This document shows positions 8,057 through 15,449 of a DNA stretch of 64,000 nucleotides, piece after piece. The stretch is from contig NZ_JAASTZ010000001.1 in the NCBI RefSeq assembly GCF_014322765.1, positions 186,001-250,000 on the forward strand, written 5' to 3'. The notes beneath the pieces were generated by a model. The model was not told the DNA's origin. It saw only the letters and a program-made list of their open reading frames with translations, and ran no database searches. The position numbers and the translations under genes were made by a program. Origin of the DNA: Listeria immobilis (GTDB lineage: Bacteria > Bacillota > Bacilli > Lactobacillales > Listeriaceae). The stretch's first letter is position 1. Each line of letters starts with the position of its first letter.

Positions 8057-10063
8057 TTATTTCAATTGATAAAGTGTCCCGCCTCCAGTGCCATTCGCAC
8101 CGGGCATACCACTAACTGAATTCTCTGATGTGCTTTCGTTAGTTGAAGTAGAGCTACTCCATTCATCACTAGCGATTTTGGTACCATTTTCTTCTATCCA
8201 TTTTACCACATCAGAGTCAGAAGATTTACTATTTGTTGGAAGATAAAAATATTTAATTTCTTCATGTTTAATCATTTTTTTCAGTTCTTTAACGGTAATA
8301 GTTGGGTCTGTACCATTAAAACCACCAAGAGCCATAACTGCTTTTTTCGTTTGGATAATATATGGTCCAGCTGTTGTAGCATCTGTTGTTCCAAATAAAT
8401 AGGTTTCACCACTATTATTTTTTTCTAGATAACTAATCAATCCCTCATCTACAGAAGCATCCTTAAACCCGCCATGACTAGATTGTTTTAACTGAGGACC
8501 AGCTTCTGGTAAAGAACTATTTCCACCATAAATAATCGGCGTTAGTGACCAATAAAACGGTGCTATAAGTAAAATAGCTAATGCTAAGGCTGTGATTTTT
8601 GCAGCTAACTTTGTGTGCAGTTGGATACCGCTTAAAATTATGGCTACACTTAAAGCCGCAAGACAAGTAACAATAGCTAGCAGAGGTAAATAAGAAAAAA
8701 TAAAAAATGCTTGCAATGCGCCAGTGAAGACGATTGATAGGGGAAGTAGAAATTTCTGCCAGTTTGTTTTATCGCGATATAGTTGGAATAAAGCAACTAA
8801 TCCAGTTCCACTAAGTACTGCTATTGGTGGAGCTAACATAATCAAATAATAGTGATGGAAAAATCCTGCAATGCTGAAAAATCCTGCAACTGGAAGCAAC
8901 CATGCCGCCCAGAAAATCATCTCTTTTTGTTTCAAGCTTAGTGGATAGAATCGCTTATTTTCATTTCGATAGGCTAAAAATATTGCTAGTATTCCAATAA
9001 GAGCAAGTGGTAAGAACCAACTTATCTGGTCTCCTAAGGCAGTTTGGAATAGGCGAAGTGGTCCAGCTGTTCCTGTTCCAAACATCCCCGTACTACCAGT
9101 CATTTTAGAACCAGTATTGCCACCAACGTTTCCACCCATTCCGTTACCGCCAGTCGGAGGAGTTCCGCCGCCCATACCATCATTTGGAGGAGCTTGTATA
9201 GATTCATTAGAGCTACCTATATTATTTTGAGATGGAGGCGCTTCTGGGCTATTATTGGTAGTTCCCATTCCAGTTTCTTGACCAAGAAGCCGTTCTACAC
9301 CATTGTACCCAAAGGCCAGTTCTAATACCGAGTTTGTTTGACTGCTTCCAACATAAGGTCTTTCAGAAGTAGCAGTTTGGTCAACGATAACTGCCCACGA
9401 AATCGAAACACCTAACATCAAAACTAGCGCTACGAATAATTGAATAACTTTTTTCTTCCAACTTAACTTAACCGCAATAAAGTAAAATAACACAAAAGCG
9501 GGGACGACCATAAAGGCTTGAAGCATTTTAACATTAAAACCTACACCAATGAGCAAAAAGGCAAGCAAAAGCCAAAGAAATTTTGCTTGATAAACCGCTT
9601 TAAAAAGAAAATAAGTTGCTAGTAATAAAATGAAAACAAGAATAGCATCCATGTTATTTGTTCGCGTAACAGCAACAGCGATAGGAGTGAGTGCCATAAT
9701 TAGCGCTGTAATCCGTGCAGCCCATTCACCAAATTTTGGCTTAACTAAAATATAAAGTAATATAACAGAACCAACACCAGCTAGTGCTTGAGGCAAGATT
9801 ACACTCCAACCATGAACTCCAAAAATCAAAGCACTAATCGCCTGCAACCAAAGTGCAACAGGTGGCTTATCAACTGTGATAAAACCTGCTGGATCAAAAG
9901 CACCATAAAAAAAGTTATGGAAGTTTTGTACCATGCTAGTCACCGCTGCCGTATAGTAAGGATTTACAGTATCATCATTCCAAATACCATAAAAATTAAA
10001 AAAAATAGCAATAATGATAATCCCGACAAAATAAAAGTCTAAGTTTCTAATCCACTTTCTCAT
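8057..10063 (-). CDS. YkcB-like GT-C (ArnT/PMT family) membrane glycosyltransferase
   Basis: This 668-residue polytopic protein has about 11-13 membrane helices. The first outer loop carries NDDTVNPYYTAAV (29-41), whose acidic residues match the catalytic site of GT-C enzymes, and VDKPPVALWLQ (64-74). Residues about 265-333 form a Gly/Met/Pro/Asn-rich low-complexity extracellular stretch, and the C-terminal ~120 residues form a soluble domain ending in another Ser/Gly-rich tail. Such proteins take a sugar from polyprenyl phosphate and attach it to an outside acceptor. Pairing with the adjacent GT2 gene mirrors ykcB-ykcC of B. subtilis. The acceptor (teichoic acid or protein) is not evident. 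The ATG has AAGGGG upstream. Confidence 0.83.
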   Translation of the reverse strand: MRKWIRNLDFYFVGIIIIAIFFNFYGIWNDDTVNPYYTAAVTSMVQNFHNFFYGAFDPAGFITVDKPPVALWLQAISALIFGVHGWSVILPQALAGVGSVILLYILVKPKFGEWAARITALIMALTPIAVAVTRTNNMDAILVFILLLATYFLFKAVYQAKFLWLLLAFLLIGVGFNVKMLQAFMVVPAFVLFYFIAVKLSWKKKVIQLFVALVLMLGVSISWAVIVDQTATSERPYVGSSQTNSVLELAFGYNGVERLLGQETGMGTTNNSPEAPPSQNNIGSSNESIQAPPNDGMGGGTPPTGGNGMGGNVGGNTGSKMTGSTGMFGTGTAGPLRLFQTALGDQISWFLPLALIGILAIFLAYRNENKRFYPLSLKQKEMIFWAAWLLPVAGFFSIAGFFHHYYLIMLAPPIAVLSGTGLVALFQLYRDKTNWQKFLLPLSIVFTGALQAFFIFSYLPLLAIVTCLAALSVAIILSGIQLHTKLAAKITALALAILLIAPFYWSLTPIIYGGNSSLPEAGPQLKQSSHGGFKDASVDEGLISYLEKNNSGETYLFGTTDATTAGPYIIQTKKAVMALGGFNGTDPTITVKELKKMIKHEEIKYFYLPTNSKSSDSDVVKWIEENGTKIASDEWSSSTSTNESTSENSVSGMPGANGTGGGTLYQLK

Positions 10064-10185
10064 ATTTTCCCCTTCTCTCCATAAGATAATACGTCTTATT
10101 TTAGAGGTGAAATATGAAAAAAACGTGAATAAATATAGAAATAAAATAGCTATTTAATTTAATTAAAGAAATTCTAGAAAAAGTC

Positions 10186-10214
10186 TTGTCAAAACTCCCA
10201 TAGAATGGTATTAT
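10186..10214 (+). promoter_or_regulatory. Sigma-A promoter of the tRNA-Gly gene
   Basis: TTGTCA (10186-10191) and TATTAT (10209-10214) are spaced by exactly 17 bp, 36 bp upstream of the tRNA. Confidence 0.75.
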
Positions 10215-10250
10215 ATAAAAGTTGTTAAAACACTAAGAACTACTTACTAT

Positions 10251-10321
10251 GCGGGTGTAGTTTAGTGGTAAAACTACAGCCTTCCAAGCTGTTGTCGTGG
10301 GTTCGATTCCCATCACCCGCT
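10251..10321 (+). tRNA. tRNA-Gly (anticodon UCC)
   Basis: The 71-nt cloverleaf has acceptor strand GCGGGTG (10251-10257) pairing with CACCCGC (10314-10320) and a T discriminator base. The T arm has GGGTTCGATTCCC. The anticodon stem ACAGC/GCTGT encloses loop CTTCCAA, giving anticodon TCC. The CCA end is not encoded. It has its own promoter. Confidence 0.96.
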
Positions 10322-10423
10322 TTATATTTTAAAAATCCTGTTATCAACGCAGTGTTTCGACCTTTTTAAGCGAAGCATTGCGTTTATTTTATTGTCTGAA
10401 AATAATGAGAGGGGGCTTGAAGC

Positions 10424-11557
10424 TTGGATACTAAGTCAAATTACGCTAATCTAAAAAACGAATTAATTGCCTATGCACATGAAATTGGTATTCAAAAAAT
10501 CGGCTTCACAACAGCTGACCCATTTTTATTTTTAAAAGAACGATTACTAATGGCAGAAGCATTAGATTTATTTACTGGATTTGAGCATCCCAACCTTGAT
10601 GAACGTGTATATCCAGAACTTATTTTTAAAGAACCACAATCTATTATTGCAATTGCTCTAGCGTATCCTTCTAAATTAAAAGAAACGCCAATAAGTAAAA
10701 AATCAGGAAGACGTGGTGTATTTGCAAGAGCTTCATGGGGGATAGATTATCATACCATTTTACGAGAAAAATTAGCTTTATTAGAAGCTTTTTTAGCGGA
10801 GCGACTACCAGAAGTTCGAATGAAATCAATGGTTGATACAGGAGAACTTTCTGATGTAGCAGTTGCGGAACGAGCAGGAATTGGTTGGCGTGGGAAAAAT
10901 ACGCTATTAATAACCCCAGAATATGGCTCGTGGGTCTATTTAGGCGAAATGATAACCAATATTCCTTTTGAACCAGATCAACCTGCAAGTGACCTGTGCG
11001 CGACTTGTAATCAATGTGTGAAAGCTTGTCCGACGGGGTCTCTTCTTGGCGAGGGGAAAATGAATCCTAAAATATGTTTAAGCTATCTTACACAAACAAA
11101 AGACTTCTTAGATGAAAAATATCGCGAAGTGTTGCATAATCGTTTGTATGGTTGTGATACTTGCCAAGTAGTTTGTCCATATAATCGCGGTCATGATTTC
11201 CATTTCCATCCAGAAATGGAGCCTGTACCAGAACTCGTTCGACCTGAATTAAAGCCGCTTCTTACAATATCTAACCGAGCATTTAAAGAACAATTCGGTG
11301 AGATGGCAGGCTCGTGGCGTGGTAAAAAGCCTATTCAGCGCAATGCGATTATTATTTTAGCACGTTATAAAGATAAAACGGCTGTTCCAGAGTTAATAAA
11401 TTGTTTGCAAAATGATCCGCGACCAGTTATCCGAGGAACTGCAGGCTGGGCATTACGCAAAATTGGCGGAGATGAGGCAGAAAAAGCCATCGAAGAAGCT
11501 CTCCAAATCGAACAAGATGAACAAGTACTTCAAGAATTAACAGCTATACCAAATTAA
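10424..11557 (+). CDS. queG: Epoxyqueuosine reductase
   Basis: The 377-residue protein catalyses the last step of queuosine synthesis in tRNA. Catalytic Asp is D138 in MVDTGELSDVAVAE. Two 4Fe-4S clusters are ligated by C192/C195/C198/C202 (CATCNQCVKACPTG) and C244/C247/C251 with C218. The C-terminal ~80 residues form HEAT-like repeats (NAIIILARYKDKTAVPELI onward), as in firmicute QueG. Start is TTG at 10424 with GAGGGGG upstream. It is followed 20 bp later by trmL, so two tRNA wobble-modification genes appear co-transcribed. Confidence 0.95.
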   Translation: MDTKSNYANLKNELIAYAHEIGIQKIGFTTADPFLFLKERLLMAEALDLFTGFEHPNLDERVYPELIFKEPQSIIAIALAYPSKLKETPISKKSGRRGVFARASWGIDYHTILREKLALLEAFLAERLPEVRMKSMVDTGELSDVAVAERAGIGWRGKNTLLITPEYGSWVYLGEMITNIPFEPDQPASDLCATCNQCVKACPTGSLLGEGKMNPKICLSYLTQTKDFLDEKYREVLHNRLYGCDTCQVVCPYNRGHDFHFHPEMEPVPELVRPELKPLLTISNRAFKEQFGEMAGSWRGKKPIQRNAIIILARYKDKTAVPELINCLQNDPRPVIRGTAGWALRKIGGDEAEKAIEEALQIEQDEQVLQELTAIPN

Positions 11558-11577
11558 TAGAAACCAGGTGAAAAGAA

Positions 11578-12099
11578 ATGCCAAACCATATCGTACTTTA
11601 TCAACCAGAAATCCCCGCAAATACCGGAAATATCTCCAGAACTTGTGCTGGAACAGATACTTTTTTACATTTAATTCGGCCACTTGGCTTTTCAACAGAT
11701 GATAAAATGCTAAAACGCGCGGGGCTTGATTATTGGGATAATGTCAAACTTACGTATTATGACTCTATTGATGACTTTTTTGAAAAAAATCAAGGTGGAG
11801 AATTTTACTATATTACTAAATTTGGTCGACATGTTTATAGTGATATTGACTATAGTGATACAACGAAAGATTATTTTTTTATTTTTGGTAAAGAAACAAC
11901 TGGCTTACCGGATGCTCTTTTACAAGAAAATGAAGAAAATTGTTTGCGAATTCCAATGACAGACCATATCCGATCATTAAATTTATCCAATACAGCAGCA
12001 GTTTTAGCTTATGAAGCACTTCGTCAGCAAAATTTTGGCGCACTTCTACAAGAACCCAATTATGATAGAAAGATTTTTCAAGATAAAAGGGGTAGTTAA
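11578..12099 (+). CDS. trmL: tRNA (cytidine/uridine-34-2'-O)-methyltransferase
   Basis: The 173-residue SPOUT methyltransferase has the three family motifs: NTGNISRTC near residue 16, FGKETTGLP near residue 103 and IPMTDHIRSLNLSNTAAVLAYE near 124-145 (the knot that binds S-adenosylmethionine). TrmL (YibK/CspR) methylates the wobble 2'-OH of tRNA-Leu isoacceptors. Length is slightly above the E. coli protein. It lies 20 bp after queG and one base before the nitroreductase start. Confidence 0.93.
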   Translation: MPNHIVLYQPEIPANTGNISRTCAGTDTFLHLIRPLGFSTDDKMLKRAGLDYWDNVKLTYYDSIDDFFEKNQGGEFYYITKFGRHVYSDIDYSDTTKDYFFIFGKETTGLPDALLQENEENCLRIPMTDHIRSLNLSNTAAVLAYEALRQQNFGALLQEPNYDRKIFQDKRGS

Positions 12100-12100
12100 G

Positions 12101-12841
12101 GTGAATAAAACAATTGATACAATCCTTGGACATTATTCTGTTCGGAAATTTGCAGATAAAGCACTTACGGAAGAAGAATTGGCGGTACTGATTAAAAGTG
12201 CACAAGCTGCTTCCACTTCTAGTTTTGTTCAAGCCTATTCAATTATCGGTATATCTGATAAACAAATTCGTGAAAAAATTTCGGCAATTGCTGGAAATCA
12301 AGCCTATACGGTTCAAACAGGTCAATTATTTATTTTTATAGCTGATTTAGCAAGGCATCAAGCAATTTTGGAAAGAGAAGAAGTCGATATAGAAGCTTTA
12401 TCTACATCGGAAAAATCGTTGGTAGCTATCATTGATGCGGCGCTCGCAGCTCAAAATATGGCAATTGCTGCTGAATCGCTTGGTCTAGGTATTTGTTATA
12501 TTGGTGGAATTAGAAATGATGTTAAAAAAATGGCGGAACTACTCGATTTGCCACCATATACTATGCCATTATTTGGGCTAACAGTGGGCTATCCAGTGGC
12601 AAATCAGGAAAAGGCTAAACCACGATTACCACAAGAATTGATTTATCATCAAAATACGTATCAAAAAATGGATCTTGCTATTTTGGCAAGCTATGATGAA
12701 AAAATAAAACAGTATTATAATAAAAGAACATCAGGAAAGCGTGTTGAAAGTTGGTCTGAACAAATGGCACGTGGAATAGGTCAGAAAAACCGGCTAGATT
12801 TAAAAGCCTTCTTAGAAAAACAACATTTAAGCCAAAAATAA
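12101..12841 (+). CDS. NfsA-type NADPH-dependent FMN nitroreductase
   Basis: The 246-residue flavoprotein opens with HYSVRKFADKALTEEEL (10-26), the phosphate-binding R-S/V-R-x-F motif of the nitroreductase family. AAQNMAIAAESLGLGICYIGGIRND near residues 120-145 shapes the FMN pocket. A C-terminal WSEQMARG..K-LDLKAFL segment is typical of the NfsA/Frp branch. Members reduce nitroaromatics, quinones or flavins. The start is GTG at 12101, with AAAGGGG upstream, directly after the trmL stop codon, which indicates translational coupling. Confidence 0.9.
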   Translation: MNKTIDTILGHYSVRKFADKALTEEELAVLIKSAQAASTSSFVQAYSIIGISDKQIREKISAIAGNQAYTVQTGQLFIFIADLARHQAILEREEVDIEALSTSEKSLVAIIDAALAAQNMAIAAESLGLGICYIGGIRNDVKKMAELLDLPPYTMPLFGLTVGYPVANQEKAKPRLPQELIYHQNTYQKMDLAILASYDEKIKQYYNKRTSGKRVESWSEQMARGIGQKNRLDLKAFLEKQHLSQK

Positions 12842-12842
12842 A

Positions 12843-12890
12843 AAGAGAGCGGACTCGCTGTTTAAAACAGCGAGTCCGCTCTCTTTCTTT
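12843..12890. terminator. Long bidirectional terminator after the nitroreductase gene
   Basis: A nearly perfect palindrome of about 20-bp arms (AAGAGAGCGGACTCGCTG from 12843 with CAGCGAGTCCGCTCTC to 12883) is followed by TTTCTTT on the plus strand. The small minus-strand gene ends at 12889. Confidence 0.92.
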
Positions 12891-13050
12891 ATTTACGGTT
12901 GTTTCTAGCCATTTGAATTAAATTCCAAATAACAAGTATTAAAACAATAACGAGCAGGATGTTAATCAATCCACCCGCAATATGGAAAATAATTCCAATT
13001 AACCATACAACTACCAAAATAACAATAATTCCCCAAATAAGGCCTAACAT
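12889..13050 (-). CDS. Small membrane protein of the lmo0937 (DUF5670) family
   Basis: This gene encodes 53 residues, MLGLIWGIIVILVVVWLIGI at the N-terminus and ending in NLIQMARNNRK. Two hydrophobic helices (about 3-22 and 28-46) and a basic tail are visible. The sequence fits the lmo0937 family of short membrane proteins named from Listeria; its function is unknown. ATG at 13050 has AGAGG 8 nt upstream. A sigma-B-type promoter lies just upstream (13095-13119), agreeing with reports that the L. monocytogenes gene belongs to the general stress regulon. Confidence 0.88.
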   Translation of the reverse strand: MLGLIWGIIVILVVVWLIGIIFHIAGGLINILLVIVLILVIWNLIQMARNNRK

Positions 13051-13094
13051 TTAAAAAACCTCTTCCGAAATAACATTTGATTGTACGGTTATCT

Positions 13095-13119
13095 TTTCCC
13101 GCAAGGCCATTCTTTAAAC
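13095..13119 (-). promoter_or_regulatory. Putative sigma-B promoter of the lmo0937-type gene
   Basis: On the minus strand GTTT (13119-13116) and GGGAAA (13100-13095) are separated by 15 bp, close to the sigma-B consensus GTTT-N13-15-GGGWAT. Confidence 0.7.
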
Positions 13120-13135
13120 ATAGTAACTTAAAAAA

Positions 13136-13600
13136 TTAGTCCAGTTGTTTAGTAATGTATTCAAGTAGTGCTTTTACGCCTGCAGTGACCATTTGTTCAG
13201 TTTCCTTAAAATCACCAGTATAATAAGGATCTGGAATTTCTTTCTCTTCTTCCCCTAAAACAAAGGACATTAGTGAGCGAATTGTAGCTTTTGAGTTGTT
13301 TGCAAGTGCTTTTAAATCACTTATATTTTGTTGGTCCATGCCAATAATAAAGTCAGCCTCGGCAAAATCGGTAGCAGAAATTTTTCTTGCTTTCATAAAT
13401 TGATAATCGACATGATGTCTTTTCAAAATTTCTTTTGTTCCTCGGTGTGGTGGTTTGCCTAAATTCCAAGTACCAGTTGCAGCAGAATCGATTGCAATTT
13501 GGTTGCTCAGTCCAGCTTTCTCTACCTCAGCTCTGAAAAGTCCTTCCGCCATAGGAGAACGACAAATATTCCCTAAACATACAAATACTACTTTTATCAA
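13136..13600 (-). CDS. Low-molecular-weight protein-tyrosine phosphatase
   Basis: The protein has 154 residues from a TTG start at 13600, chosen because AAAGGAGG lies 7 nt before it; an ATG further upstream overlaps the previous gene and puts that ribosome site inside the coding region. The P-loop is C8-LGNIC-R14-S. The general-acid loop is DPYYTG near residues 118-123. LMW-PTPs dephosphorylate phosphotyrosine or phosphoarginine on proteins. The gene begins 16 bp after the SUKH-domain gene on the same strand. Confidence 0.92.
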   Translation of the reverse strand: MIKVVFVCLGNICRSPMAEGLFRAEVEKAGLSNQIAIDSAATGTWNLGKPPHRGTKEILKRHHVDYQFMKARKISATDFAEADFIIGMDQQNISDLKALANNSKATIRSLMSFVLGEEEKEIPDPYYTGDFKETEQMVTAGVKALLEYITKQLD

Positions 13601-13616
13601 AAAATTTCCTCCTTTA

Positions 13617-14366
13617 TTAATCATTCCATTCCTTTTTTAATAAATCTAATTCGTCTGAATCGATTCCTTTACTTTTGGAAAGTAATGAAAAAACAGTTAC
13701 TACTAAATCAGGAGCTAATTTGCGCCGGAAATAAAGCAATTGATTTTCAAATAAACGGTAAGCGAGCATATTATACGGAATCGCTTGTTTTTGTAAAATA
13801 GTGATTAAAGTTTGTAGATACCAGTTTTTATCTGGATAATCTTCTAAACTTTCCATTAACTGCTGCGTTCTTTGCACATCACATAAGGCAAGTATTTGAT
13901 CTAATTTGAAACGTGAAAAATGTTCTGCCATATCAATTGGAAAGGGACTAAAATATAACTGAGTTAAAAAATCAGCCATATTTTCTGCAATCACAAGCGT
14001 TTGTAAAGTTTCAAACTCTACATAGATAATACTTGGGTTCTGAAGGTCATCTGTGTAAGAAAAACCAATATAGCGAGCTTCATCTTGATGAAAAAAGATT
14101 TGTTTGCCAGCTAGCTCCACATCATTTTGTTCCGGAATAGAAAACAGTAATTCATCTAAACTAGCCAAATAATATATTTCTCCATAATCAAGCCCATAAG
14201 AAGTAGGCTCGCTTGTTTTAAAATGATTTTTTCTAATAAGTCCGCCGTTTTGCTTTAGGATTAATTCGCGATATTCGGTAGGAAAGGTGACACCTAATTC
14301 CGCTTCTTTTGTACGAATTGCTTGCTCTAATATGCCTGGTTTTCCATTATCAATCCAAATGCTCAT
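13617..14366 (-). CDS. SMI1/KNR4 (SUKH) domain protein
   Basis: The 249-residue protein has a SUKH-type fold in its first ~140 residues: the opening EQAIRTKEAELGVTFPTEYRELILKQNGG matches the family pattern of a helix, L/F-P-x-x-Y and N-G-G. A C-terminal helical region of about 110 residues is not recognised. SUKH proteins often act as immunity proteins against contact-dependent toxins, but stand-alone housekeeping members exist. No toxin gene is nearby. The ATG at 14366 is favoured because AGGAAGGAG lies 9 nt upstream. It is likely co-transcribed with the phosphatase. Confidence 0.72.
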   Translation of the reverse strand: MSIWIDNGKPGILEQAIRTKEAELGVTFPTEYRELILKQNGGLIRKNHFKTSEPTSYGLDYGEIYYLASLDELLFSIPEQNDVELAGKQIFFHQDEARYIGFSYTDDLQNPSIIYVEFETLQTLVIAENMADFLTQLYFSPFPIDMAEHFSRFKLDQILALCDVQRTQQLMESLEDYPDKNWYLQTLITILQKQAIPYNMLAYRLFENQLLYFRRKLAPDLVVTVFSLLSKSKGIDSDELDLLKKEWND

Positions 14367-14420
14367 CTTTTTCAACTCCTTCCTGTATTATCCTAAAATA
14401 AAGTCATAAGCGCAATCGAA

Positions 14421-14466
14421 AAACATGATCAGTAAAGCCGTAAAAATCGGATTTAACTGATCATGT
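14421..14466 (-). terminator. Terminator of the Hsp90-like/TPR operon
   Basis: CATGATCAGT (14425-14434) pairs with ACTGATCATG (14457-14466), with an inner CCG/CGG pairing; the minus strand continues in TTTT (14424-14421). Confidence 0.75.
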
Positions 14467-14475
14467 ATTAAAAAC

Positions 14476-15438
14476 TTATTTTAGACGATTACTATAATAA
14501 TTATTTTCATTTCGAGCGTCAAATTTAGCTGTAAGTGCCTCCGTTTGCTCTACTAATTCCGCTTCTTTTTCTGCATCAAATAGGGGATATGCGGCTTGAA
14601 GAAATAAAAGTCGATCTAAGCCACTCTCTGTTTGAAGGGCTGTTTCTTTATTTGTATCAAATACTTCTCGTGCTTTTTCAAGTTGCTTCGAGCGAACTAA
14701 ATATTGAAGTAGGTTCGCAAGTGGTGGAACTAATGCGCTTTTGTTTTTTACAAGCGGATATCCTTTATCAAAACATTCCTGTGCCATTTTAGTATCACCT
14801 AACTCTAAATAAGCAAGTGCCATATTACCGTAAGTCAAATGTGGAACTTCTGCGCAGCGTTGTTTACCTTTAATAATTGGTTTAGCCACTTTTTTTGCTG
14901 TTTCGTAATCCTGAGTAAAACAATAATAGTGTACTTGATCATTTGTTTCGCAAGCAGGGCAATCATTTAAGTAATCAGCTTTGGTTGAATGCCACTTTTC
15001 AAAGTATTGTTTTGCTTTTTTCGTATCACCCATCCGCATGGCTGCAAGCGTCGTAACTTTATAGTATGGACGAAGCGAATAATTTTGCTGTTCAAATTTG
15101 GCTTTCATATCCAACAAAAGATTATCTACTTGTTCTTTAGAAATCTCGTCAAATGTTGGAACATGCTCACTAATCCATTTGTATTTCCAAAAAAAGGAAT
15201 AAAGATCAATAATTGATTCGTCATCCTCCCATTTCTTTACTAACCAACTAAAAGCTTGTAGTTGTTTTTTGGGGAAACCAGCAGTTAAACAAGTATCAAT
15301 GAGCATTTCGCGTGCTTCAATTGCATTATCCACATCATTATACATATCTGCGCTCGCAATGGCTCTTTCTAATACTTTAATCTTTTCTGCATCATCTTCC
15401 ATTTGCCATGCCATTTCTAAATCTTCTAAATAACTCAT
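14476..15438 (-). CDS. TPR-like helical repeat protein
   Basis: The 320-residue protein is almost entirely helical, with tetratricopeptide-like units, for example MALAYLELGDTKMAQECFDKG (near residues 207-227) and LQYLVRSKQLEKAREVFD. It also contains a CPACETNDQVHYYC stretch (about 158-171) with cysteines and a histidine that could bind metal. No catalytic motif is visible. It begins 11 bp after the Hsp90-like gene with an AGGAGG site, so the two are very probably one transcript; a co-chaperone or client-handling role is an inference from that pairing. Confidence 0.7.
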   Translation of the reverse strand: MSYLEDLEMAWQMEDDAEKIKVLERAIASADMYNDVDNAIEAREMLIDTCLTAGFPKKQLQAFSWLVKKWEDDESIIDLYSFFWKYKWISEHVPTFDEISKEQVDNLLLDMKAKFEQQNYSLRPYYKVTTLAAMRMGDTKKAKQYFEKWHSTKADYLNDCPACETNDQVHYYCFTQDYETAKKVAKPIIKGKQRCAEVPHLTYGNMALAYLELGDTKMAQECFDKGYPLVKNKSALVPPLANLLQYLVRSKQLEKAREVFDTNKETALQTESGLDRLLFLQAAYPLFDAEKEAELVEQTEALTAKFDARNENNYYSNRLK

Positions 15439-15449
15439 ATATTTCCCTC

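Noticed and set aside
9788-10042. 84-codon plus-strand frame inside the GT-C gene
   Set aside because: Antisense to a clear membrane transferase, with composition expected of a shadow frame and no ribosome site.
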